Shown in pieces: positions 23,386-30,044 of a stretch of 64,000 bases of DNA (positions within the stretch are counted from its first letter, which is position 1; each line of letters opens with the position of its first letter). The notes below the pieces were generated by a model that worked only from the letters and a program-made list of their open reading frames with translations, was not told the origin of the DNA and made no database searches. Source of the stretch: Nocardia cyriacigeorgica (GTDB lineage: Bacteria > Actinomycetota > Actinomycetes > Mycobacteriales > Mycobacteriaceae). The DNA lies in the NCBI RefSeq assembly GCF_010858045.1, contig NZ_JAAGVC010000029.1, forward strand, positions 1 to 64,000. Direction: 5' to 3'. A program made the translations under genes and the position numbers.

Positions 23386-25614
23386 ATGGCCACACGCGCG
23401 TCCATCTCCACCGCATCTTCCGACCGGCCCGCCTCCGGCGACGGCACGCGGACCGGGCTTCGCACCTGCCCGCTGTGTGAAGCGGTCTGCGGGCTCGAGC
23501 TGACCCTCGACCGCGACGACCGGGTGCTCTCGGTCCGCGGCGACCGGCAGGATCCGTTCAGCCAGGGCTTCCTCTGCCCGAAGGGCGCCAGCCTCGGCAC
23601 CCTCGATGCCGATCCCGACCGCCTGACCGAGCCGATGGTCCGCGATCGCGCCACCGATACCTGGCGCACTACCTCATGGGATGACGCGTTCGACCTGATC
23701 GCCGAGCGGTTCCCGGCGGTGACGGCCGAGTACGGCAAGCAGGCCGCCGCGCTGTATCTGGGCAACCCGAATGCGCACAGTGTGGCCGGTGCGCTGTATG
23801 TGCCCGCGCTGATCCGTGGGCTCGGCACCAAGAACCTGTATTCGGCCAGTACCGCCGATCAGATGCCCAAGCAGGTCGCGTGCGGTCTGATGTTCGGTGA
23901 TCCGCTCGCCATCCCGGTGCCCGATCTCGAGCGCACCGATTACCTGCTGATGCTCGGCGCGAACCCGCTGGAATCCAACGGTTCGCTGTGCACCGCACCG
24001 GATTTTCCCGGCCGATTGAAGACTCTGCGCGCTCGCGGCGGGCGGCTGGTGGTAGTGGATCCGCGCCGCACCCGCACCGCCGAGCTGGCCGACGAGCACC
24101 TGTTCGTCCGGCCGGGCAGTGACGCGTATCTGCTGTTCGGCATCGTGCACACATTGTTCGCCGAGAACCTCATCGATATCCGGACAGACGTGCACGGCCT
24201 CGACGAGGTGCGCGCCGCCGCCGCTGATTTCGCACCAGAGGCGGTCGCGCGCCGTACCGGCGTACCTGCCGAGACCGTGACCCGGCTGGCTCGTGAACTC
24301 GCCGAGGCGCCGACCGCCGCCGTGTATGCCCGGATCGGCACCTGCACCGCCGAGTTCGGCACGGTGACCCAGTGGCTCGTCGACGTGATCAATACCCTCA
24401 CCGGAAATCTGGACGTACCGGGCGGGGTGATGTTCGCCTCGGCCGCGGCGCTCGGCATCGTGCGCACCAAACCATTCCGGCTGGGCCGCTGGCGCAGTCG
24501 GGTCCGGGAACTACCCGAGGCGATGGGCGAATTCCCGATCGCCACCCTGGCCGACGAGATCACCACCCCGGGCGAGGGCCAGGTGCGCGCGTTGATCACG
24601 GTGGCCGGAAATCCGGTGTTGTCGGCGCCCAATGGTGCCCGGTTGGATTCCGCGTTCGCCGAACTCGACTTCATGGTGAGCGTGGACTGCTATCTGAACG
24701 AGACCACCCGTCATGCCGATGTGATCTTGCCGCCGCCGCCCCCGTTGCAATCGCCGCATTATGATTTCGCGTTGCTGCAATTCGCGGTCCGCAATTACGC
24801 ACGCTACTCCCGCCCGCTGGTGCCGCTGGGGGATCGGCCGTCCGAGGCGGCGGTCATCGCACGGTTGGCCGCGGCGGTCACCGGAGCGGATCACCGCGGC
24901 GCCGACGGGCGCGACGCCGTCTCCGTATTCGACGAATTCGTCATCGCAGGCACCCTGCACAAAGCCGGTCTGGCCGAGCGCAGGGGCGAACTGGCGGGGG
25001 TGAACACCACCGAGCAGCGCATCGACATGATGTTGCGCCTCGGGCCCTACGGCGCGTGGAACGGCGGAAGCCTCAGCCTGACGACGTTGCTGGAGAATCC
25101 GCACGGTGTGGATCTCGGGCCGCTGCGACCGCGGCTGCCCGAGGTGCTGCGCACCGAATCCCGTCGCGTCGAACTCGCGCCGCCGCAGCTGCTCGCCGAC
25201 GTCGACCGGCTGCGCGCCGGATCGACCGCCGCCGCACCGGACATGGTGTTGATCGGGCGTCGTCACCTGCGCTCCAACAACAGCTGGATGCACAATATGC
25301 CGCGCTTGGTGAGTGGGACGAACCGTTGCACGCTGCACATCCATCCCGATGATGTCGCCCGGCTCGGCCTCGGCGATCACGCGGTGGTGAAATCGGCCGC
25401 CGGTGAGCTCACCGTGGATCTGGAACCGACCGAGGCGATCATGCCCGGCGTGGTGAGTCTGCCGCACGGTTGGGGTCACACTGTCGGCGGTCAGCGGGTG
25501 GCGCGCGAGCACGCCGGTGTGAACACCAATGTGCTCACCGATGACACGGTGATCGACATTCCGTCCGGGAACGCGGTGTTCAACGGAGTACCGGTGTCGG
25601 TGACGCCGGCCTAG
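23386..25614 (+). CDS. Molybdopterin-dependent oxidoreductase (DMSO reductase/formate dehydrogenase superfamily)
   Basis: A 742-residue catalytic subunit of the bis-molybdopterin guanine dinucleotide superfamily, expected in the cytoplasm because there is no Tat or Sec signal. The N-terminus binds a [4Fe-4S] cluster through Cys28, Cys31, Cys35 and Cys64 (CPLCEAVCG then FLCPKG). The molybdopterin domains follow, and the C-terminal dinucleotide-binding domain begins around residue 620 (MVLIGRRHLRSNNSWMHN). A run of five prolines near base 24730 is unusual. The metal ligand cannot be assigned safely: no obvious selenocysteine context, and Cys or Ala are both possible near the VACG segment around residue 165. 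No electron-transfer partner, chaperone or cofactor gene is next to it, so the substrate stays open. It follows the MbtH gene after 53 bases and may be read through from the NRPS operon. Confidence 0.88.
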   Translation: MATRASISTASSDRPASGDGTRTGLRTCPLCEAVCGLELTLDRDDRVLSVRGDRQDPFSQGFLCPKGASLGTLDADPDRLTEPMVRDRATDTWRTTSWDDAFDLIAERFPAVTAEYGKQAAALYLGNPNAHSVAGALYVPALIRGLGTKNLYSASTADQMPKQVACGLMFGDPLAIPVPDLERTDYLLMLGANPLESNGSLCTAPDFPGRLKTLRARGGRLVVVDPRRTRTAELADEHLFVRPGSDAYLLFGIVHTLFAENLIDIRTDVHGLDEVRAAAADFAPEAVARRTGVPAETVTRLARELAEAPTAAVYARIGTCTAEFGTVTQWLVDVINTLTGNLDVPGGVMFASAAALGIVRTKPFRLGRWRSRVRELPEAMGEFPIATLADEITTPGEGQVRALITVAGNPVLSAPNGARLDSAFAELDFMVSVDCYLNETTRHADVILPPPPPLQSPHYDFALLQFAVRNYARYSRPLVPLGDRPSEAAVIARLAAAVTGADHRGADGRDAVSVFDEFVIAGTLHKAGLAERRGELAGVNTTEQRIDMMLRLGPYGAWNGGSLSLTTLLENPHGVDLGPLRPRLPEVLRTESRRVELAPPQLLADVDRLRAGSTAAAPDMVLIGRRHLRSNNSWMHNMPRLVSGTNRCTLHIHPDDVARLGLGDHAVVKSAAGELTVDLEPTEAIMPGVVSLPHGWGHTVGGQRVAREHAGVNTNVLTDDTVIDIPSGNAVFNGVPVSVTPA

Positions 25615-25900
25615 CCGTCGCGGCTGACCGGCCGGTATCGGTATTCGGTATCGCCCGGGTGATCACAGTTCCCGCCCGGGCGATTTCGAAACCGTTCCCG
25701 CACAACGATAAACGCGCGTACCCTCGCACGGCGAGAACCCACCCCCGTCGCGCGGGGAATTCCGCGCCCGGTCGCGGACATTGTCTTGATTGGCATGGAA
25801 TCGGGTATATCCGTTATGTTTCGCACGGCACTGGCTGTGCTGTCACCTGTGTTCGATACCGGGTGACACGACCATGATCTGGATAGCAGGAGCGGCGACA
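25615..25900. other. Intergenic region between the oxidoreductase and the OrfA-like gene
   Basis: The first part holds a hairpin (listed separately). The second part (about 25780-25830) is AT-richer than its surroundings and probably carries the promoter of the next gene, but I could not place a convincing -35/-10 pair. An open frame of 72 codons at 25659 has no recognisable content and I do not call it. Confidence 0.5.
25651..25683. terminator. Inverted repeat downstream of the oxidoreductase, possible terminator
   Basis: Perfect 9-base arms, TCGCCCGGG and CCCGGGCGA, separated by 15 bases and starting 37 bases after the oxidoreductase stop. There is no T-run after the stem, which is common in high-GC actinobacteria, so termination is inferred only. 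Confidence 0.4.
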
Positions 25901-26530
25901 ATGGCCAAGAGATTCACCGATGCGGAAAAAGCCAGGGCGGTCAAGAAGGTGGAAAAGCTCCGCGCCGAAGGCAAGTCGTTGAACGCGGCATGCGAGGAAG
26001 TGGTGCAGAAGGCGGGCTGGCCGTCGGTGGGCGCCCTCACCAACTGGGTGAAGGCGGCGGCCAACGGCGCCGCAGCCGAGGAGCCCGCCGCCGAGGCCGA
26101 GGCCCCGGCGCCGCGTAAGCGCGTGGTGAAGAAGGCGCCGAAGGCGCGTGCCACCACCGCACGTAAGCGGGCCGCGTCGACCAACGGTTCGGCTCCGAAG
26201 AAGGCCGCGCCGAGCCCGCAGGCCGTTGTGGCGACCGCCGCGACGCTCGTCGCCGAGCCCGAGCCCACCCCCGTCGTCGAGGAGGTCACCGCCGTGGCCG
26301 AGGCGCCCGCGGCGGACGAGGCCGCGCAGCCGGAGCAGCGGGAAGCCGCGCTCGTCGCGGTGACCACCACCCCGACCCAGACGGTAACCCCGGTCGCCGA
26401 CCCGGAATTCGGCCATCGCAGCGCCGACGACCTGGCCAACGAGGTCCGCCGCCTGCGCATCGCGCTCGAGGAACTTCACGGCGAGAACCGTGCCCTCAAG
26501 GACCTGGTCGGGATCTACGTCCGCCGGTGA
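25901..26530 (+). CDS. IS3-OrfA-like HTH protein with histone-H1-like linker and C-terminal coiled coil
   Basis: A 209-residue protein, probably DNA-binding. Residues 1-50 (MAKRFTDAEKARAVKKVEKL and on to GALTNWVKAA) resemble the N-terminal helix-turn-helix of IS3-family OrfA transposase subunits. Residues 55-175 are low-complexity Ala/Pro/Lys/Glu sequence with KRVVKKAPKARA-type basic repeats like histone H1. The last 35 residues form a heptad-rich helix (LRIALEELHGENRALKDL) like the OrfA leucine zipper. No orfB follows and no terminal repeats are seen, so a domesticated single-copy protein is more likely than an active element. ATG at 25901 is chosen for its AGGAG eight bases upstream and because it starts the recognisable domain; the longer frame from 25790 lacks both. 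The role, perhaps regulator or nucleoid-associated protein, is inferred. Confidence 0.75.
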   Translation: MAKRFTDAEKARAVKKVEKLRAEGKSLNAACEEVVQKAGWPSVGALTNWVKAAANGAAAEEPAAEAEAPAPRKRVVKKAPKARATTARKRAASTNGSAPKKAAPSPQAVVATAATLVAEPEPTPVVEEVTAVAEAPAADEAAQPEQREAALVAVTTTPTQTVTPVADPEFGHRSADDLANEVRRLRIALEELHGENRALKDLVGIYVRR

Positions 26531-26539
26531 ACCGAGCGA

Positions 26540-26569
26540 GCTACCCCGGCGGGATCGGTCCGGGGTAGC
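26540..26569. terminator. Strong hairpin between convergent genes, likely bidirectional terminator
   Basis: Perfect 10-base arms GCTACCCCGG and CCGGGGTAGC around a 10-base loop, starting ten bases after the stop of the OrfA-like gene and 55 bases beyond the stop of the convergent oxygenase gene. Placement between two convergent genes supports a terminator in both directions. Confidence 0.7.
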
Positions 26570-26623
26570 GCGCGATCACCCGCATCCGGCGGTGCCGCGC
26601 TGCGCCGCCGGTGCGCGTGCTTC

Positions 26624-27538
26624 TCAGATCAGGCTCTTCTGCTTGCGGATACGCCTGCGCAGATCCGTCATCAGCGCGTGCGATCCGCCGAACCGCAGGA
26701 ACCTGGGGATGAATCGGTTGACGAAACCGACGAACAGGAAAAGGTTGTCGAAGCGCCGCTGATCGGCCTCGGACCATTCCACCCGCAGCTGTTCGCGGAA
26801 GTAGGGCGCGAGGAATCCGATGGTCAGGAATTTCAGCAGCCCGCGGAACGGGATTCGCAGATACCAGTGGATCATCCGCAGGTTGAGCAGATCATCCAGG
26901 TAGCCGCGGACGAAATCGTCGAGCACGGCCTCGCGGGCCATCGTGTTCCAGTAGGCGTCGAAATCCTTGCGGGTGGCCGGCCACATCTCCCGCGGCACCT
27001 GCAGGCCCGTCGCCAGCGGCGAGGAGGTCTGATAGAACTGCTCGGCCTGCTCATCGGTCATCTTCCCGTTGAGCAGCTGGTAGGTGTCCTCGAATCCGAT
27101 GAACAGGCATGCCGCCACCCACAGCTGTAGCTGCCGATCGAAGGCGTTGTACTTCACCTTGCTGTCCGGGCCCGAGCGCACCTGCCGATGCGCCACATTC
27201 ACCGCCTCGCGGAACGCGTCCTTCTCCTCCTGAGTGCCGAGGATGGACACGGCCAGATATTGCGTGGTCGTGCGGGCCCGCTTCCACGGATGAACCATGA
27301 GCGCACCGGATTCGACCCGGCTCTCCGCGACGCCGTAGCCCACGCCCGGGCGCGCCATCTGCATGACGACATTGGCGGCGGCGCCGCCGAAGCTCCAGAA
27401 GTCCAGCGCGTCGGTCAGTGCCAGGGGGCGTTTGGTGAACGGCCGGTGGTGGGTGCGGATCGGGATGCGGGTCTGCTCGGTGGTCAGCGGCGGCAGGCCA
27501 TGCTGCTCGAAGGATCGCGCGACTGCGGTCATGGGCAT
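26624..27538 (-). CDS. MpaB-family oxygenase (DUF2236, latex-clearing-protein-like)
   Basis: A 304-residue member of the DUF2236 group, which contains MpaB and the heme-dependent latex-clearing protein Lcp. The family core is visible: an N-terminal helix with WSFGGAAANVVMQMARPGVG, then HPWKRARTTTQYLAVSILGT, then NVAHRQV, then LWVAACLFIGFEDTYQ. His residues in the last two blocks are candidates for metal or heme contact. No signal peptide is obvious. Start at 27538 (ATG, MPMTAVARS) is preferred over an upstream in-frame start at 27631, because a promoter-like -10 lies at 27603-27608, downstream of that longer start. It is divergent from the mce operon across a 348-base gap. Substrate unknown; many actinobacteria carry several paralogues, often near lipid genes. 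Confidence 0.82.
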   Translation of the reverse strand: MPMTAVARSFEQHGLPPLTTEQTRIPIRTHHRPFTKRPLALTDALDFWSFGGAAANVVMQMARPGVGYGVAESRVESGALMVHPWKRARTTTQYLAVSILGTQEEKDAFREAVNVAHRQVRSGPDSKVKYNAFDRQLQLWVAACLFIGFEDTYQLLNGKMTDEQAEQFYQTSSPLATGLQVPREMWPATRKDFDAYWNTMAREAVLDDFVRGYLDDLLNLRMIHWYLRIPFRGLLKFLTIGFLAPYFREQLRVEWSEADQRRFDNLFLFVGFVNRFIPRFLRFGGSHALMTDLRRRIRKQKSLI

Positions 27539-27886
27539 ATTTCCGTTCTCTTGCCGGTGCGCCGGACGGGCCGAGTGTGGCTCTCCGGGTGCCACTGCGC
27601 CCATTATGTTACTCGCGATTCTTCCTCGCAAGGCTGCTTCGGCTAGCGAACAGTCGATAACTTATGTGGCCGCTCCGCTGGCATCGTGCCTGGCTGGTCT
27701 GGTCAACCTCGCCAGAGCTCGATGGAATCTTGCCGAATCACTTCCGTATCGAGCGGAATGGTGCGTAACATACCGATCCAGCCGGACCGGTTGGGAGGCG
27801 CGCCGTACACGTGCGGCGCTGCGCCTGCGCGCGGCGGCGGGGATCGTGCGCCGGACGGGGTCGGCCGGCAGGAAAGGACTAGGGCG
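27539..27886. other. Divergent intergenic region between the MpaB oxygenase and the mce operon
   Basis: A 348-base gene-free stretch holding the start signals of both directions. The minus-strand promoter is listed separately. An AT-rich palindrome ATAACTTAT lies at 27657-27665. For the plus strand, GAAAGG at 27872-27877 is a good ribosome site for the first small gene at 27887. I found no structured RNA. Confidence 0.55.
27603..27631 (-). promoter_or_regulatory. Putative sigma-70-type promoter of the MpaB oxygenase gene
   Basis: On the minus strand a -35 like TTGCGA (27626-27631) is followed after exactly 17 bases by a -10 like CATAAT (27603-27608). Transcription would start near 27596, leaving about 58 bases of leader before ATG 27538. 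Match quality is moderate; the call rests on spacing and AT content in a GC-rich genome. Confidence 0.45.
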
Positions 27887-28111
27887 ATGCTCAAGAAGCT
27901 GGATCGAATATTCAGCTACGAGATGAAGGTCTCCGAATTTCTCGGGACGCTCATCATCCTCGGCATTCCATACGGGCTGATCGGCGTCATCTGGACGCTG
28001 ACGCACACCGCTCATCTACGCGATATGCACGGAATCGATGTGGTGATCTCGTTTCTCGGCTCGATCGTGTGCTGGCCGGTGCTCACCTTCGCGAATGTGT
28101 GCATGACCTGA
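27887..28111 (+). CDS. Small two-helix membrane protein, first gene of the mce operon
   Basis: A 74-residue protein (MLKKLDRIFSYEMKVSEF at its start) with two hydrophobic segments: LGTLIILGIPYGLIGVIW at residues 19-36 and VVISFLGSIVCWPVLTFA at about 52-69. The start is ATG at 27887 behind a GAAAGG ribosome site. Its stop overlaps the next start by one base (TGATG), so the two small genes are translationally coupled. I do not recognise a named family. Position at the head of the operon and the unbroken chain of overlaps into yrbEA suggest that it belongs to the Mce transport machinery, perhaps as an assembly or membrane accessory factor; that role is inference. Confidence 0.75.
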   Translation: MLKKLDRIFSYEMKVSEFLGTLIILGIPYGLIGVIWTLTHTAHLRDMHGIDVVISFLGSIVCWPVLTFANVCMT

Positions 28112-28323
28112 TGATGATCCTGGTGTGGCTCATCGACATCTTGGTGATCGGCGTCAAGATTCTCGGCGGGCGGATGAAGGTGAACCCGATTCTGCGATTC
28201 GGGCTGTGGCTTGCAGTGCTGAGCACCGTGGCCGCCGGCGTCGCGGTGGTGGGGTACGGGCTGGTGGCGCTCGAGCATCAGCTCAGCGGTGAGGTCGCAG
28301 CGATGGGAATGCGGAGCCGATGA
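28111..28323 (+). CDS. Small two-helix membrane protein, second gene of the mce operon
   Basis: A 70-residue protein with two hydrophobic helices: ILVWLIDILVIGVKILGG at residues 3-20 and LWLAVLSTVAAGVAVVGYGL at about 32-51. The start ATG at 28111 shares its A with the stop of the preceding gene, and its own stop lies inside the ATGA start overlap of yrbEA at 28320. No family is recognised. Too short for a permease; it is likely a partner of the preceding small protein and of the YrbE permeases. Confidence 0.75.
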   Translation: MMILVWLIDILVIGVKILGGRMKVNPILRFGLWLAVLSTVAAGVAVVGYGLVALEHQLSGEVAAMGMRSR

Positions 28324-29174
28324 CGACAGTCGAAAAGCCCTCCCCGCCCACGGATCTGGAGCGGGCGCTGGCCGATGCCAGGGGCCTGTGGAAACGTCAT
28401 CCGCAGCGTTCGCTGGAAACGCTCGGCCGCCAGGTCACCCTCGGTCGCGATGCGCTCATCGAAACCTTCCGCGCCATATTCGCGCGGCGTTTCCCGTTCC
28501 ACGAGTTCATCAAGCAGTGCGCTTTCATGGCGAACGTGTCGGCCGCGCCGACGGTCTTCGTCGCCATCCCGATCGCGGTGGTGGTGTCGATCCAGGTGGG
28601 CGCGCTGGTGAACCAGGTCGGCGCGACCACCTTCATCGGCGCGGTCGCCGGCCTTGGCATCATCCGCCAGGGCGCGCCGCTGGTGACCTCGCTGATGATC
28701 GCGGGCGCGGTCGGTTCGGCGATCTGCGCCGATCTGGGATCACGCACCATCAGGGAGGAGATCGACGCCATGATGGTGATGGGCGTCGACCCGGTGCGCA
28801 GGCTCGTCGCGCCACGGTTGGTGGCTGCGGTGCTGGTGAGCATGCTGCTGTGCGGGTTCATCGTCTTCGTCGGCTTCGCGACCGCCTACATGTTCAACGT
28901 GTACGCGCAGTCGGGGACGCCGGGTTCGTTCATCGGTTCGTTCGCCTCCTTCGCCGTCGCCAACGATCTGATCGTCGCGCTGGTGAAGGCCGCGGTATTC
29001 GGCCTGCTGACCGCGATCATCGCCTGCGATATCGGGTTGCACGCCAAGGGCGGCCCCGGTGGCGTGGCCGACGCGGTGAACTCGGCGGTGGTCAGCTCGG
29101 CGCTGATGTTGTTCGCCACCAACATCATTCTGACTCAGCTCTACAACACCCTGTTCCCGACGAAGGTGATCTGA
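28320..29174 (+). CDS. yrbEA: YrbE family ABC-type permease A of the mce lipid transporter
   Basis: A 284-residue MlaE/YrbE integral membrane protein, one of the two permease subunits of an Mce lipid importer. After a cytoplasmic N-terminal helix come the membrane segments and the conserved cytoplasmic loop around GSRTIREEIDAMMVMGVDPV (residues about 140-160), the EExDA-type element through which these permeases contact an MceG ATPase. No mceG is in the window; in actinobacteria it is usually encoded elsewhere and shared. The start overlaps the preceding small gene by four bases (ATGA). The next gene begins two bases after the stop. Confidence 0.95.
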   Translation: MTTVEKPSPPTDLERALADARGLWKRHPQRSLETLGRQVTLGRDALIETFRAIFARRFPFHEFIKQCAFMANVSAAPTVFVAIPIAVVVSIQVGALVNQVGATTFIGAVAGLGIIRQGAPLVTSLMIAGAVGSAICADLGSRTIREEIDAMMVMGVDPVRRLVAPRLVAAVLVSMLLCGFIVFVGFATAYMFNVYAQSGTPGSFIGSFASFAVANDLIVALVKAAVFGLLTAIIACDIGLHAKGGPGGVADAVNSAVVSSALMLFATNIILTQLYNTLFPTKVI

Positions 29175-29175
29175 G

Positions 29176-30039
29176 GTGGGCAGCTCCTACACTCCGCCCG
29201 CGCTGAAACCGGTGCGGATGGCCGGTGCGGCGGCCGCGGTCCCGATTCAGGCCAACCGCAGGGTCGGCCACCAGGCGATCATCTTCTTCCAGGCGGTGGG
29301 CGCGATTCCGTTCGTGCTGCGGCATTACCGCAAGGAAGTACTCCGATTGACCGCCGACGTCGGCTTCGGTAACGGCTCACTGATCGTCGGCGGCGGCACC
29401 GTCGGCGTGGTGATCATTCTGTGCGCGTTCGGCGGCATCACCGTCGGCATGGAGTCGTTCACCGCGCTGAATCTGCTCACCATGGGCCCGCTGACCGGCG
29501 CCATCTCCGGTTTCGCGACCACACGCGAGCTGGCGCCCATCCTGGCCACGCTGGCCTTCGCCATCCAGGCCGGCTGCCGCTTCACCGCGCAACTGGGGTC
29601 CATGCGGATCTCCGAGGAGATCGACGCCCTCGAGTCCATCGCCATCCGGCCGCTGCCGTATCTGGTGACCACCAGGATGATCGCGGCGACGCTGACCATT
29701 GTCCCGCTCTACAGCATCGGCCTCGCGGTGGCGTATCTGGCGACGAAGTTGTCGGTGCTGTTTCTCGGCGGCACCTCGGCGGGCACCTACGACCACTATT
29801 TCTTCCAGTTCCTCATCGGTCCCGATGTGTTCTTCTCACTGCTCAAGGTGATCGTTTTCGTGATGTTGTCGACGTTCATCCAGTGCTACTACGGCTATTT
29901 CGCCTCCGGCGGCCCGGAAGGTGTCGGCGTGGCGGCGGGCCGGGCGATCAAGATGGTCATCGTCGTGATGGTGTTCGCCAATCTGTTCCTGACCCTCGCG
30001 ATCTGGGGTATCGATCCCGGATTCCGGATCTCGGGGTAG
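29176..30039 (+). CDS. yrbEB: YrbE family ABC-type permease B of the mce lipid transporter
   Basis: The second permease subunit, 287 residues, GTG start. Family signatures are TTRELAPILATLAFAIQAGC and the following GSMRISEEIDALESIAIRPL loop (about residues 115-160), equivalent to the MlaE motif that meets the ATPase. Five to six hydrophobic segments span the length, ending in MVIVVMVFANLFLTLAIWG. With yrbEA it forms the heterodimeric inner-membrane channel on which the MceA-F shuttle assembles. It is followed after five bases by mceA. Confidence 0.95.
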   Translation: MGSSYTPPALKPVRMAGAAAAVPIQANRRVGHQAIIFFQAVGAIPFVLRHYRKEVLRLTADVGFGNGSLIVGGGTVGVVIILCAFGGITVGMESFTALNLLTMGPLTGAISGFATTRELAPILATLAFAIQAGCRFTAQLGSMRISEEIDALESIAIRPLPYLVTTRMIAATLTIVPLYSIGLAVAYLATKLSVLFLGGTSAGTYDHYFFQFLIGPDVFFSLLKVIVFVMLSTFIQCYYGYFASGGPEGVGVAAGRAIKMVIVVMVFANLFLTLAIWGIDPGFRISG

Positions 30040-30044
30040 GCGCG

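Noticed and set aside
25659-25877. 72-codon frame before the OrfA-like gene
   Set aside because: No ribosome site, no protein-like pattern, and it overlaps the hairpin and likely promoter.
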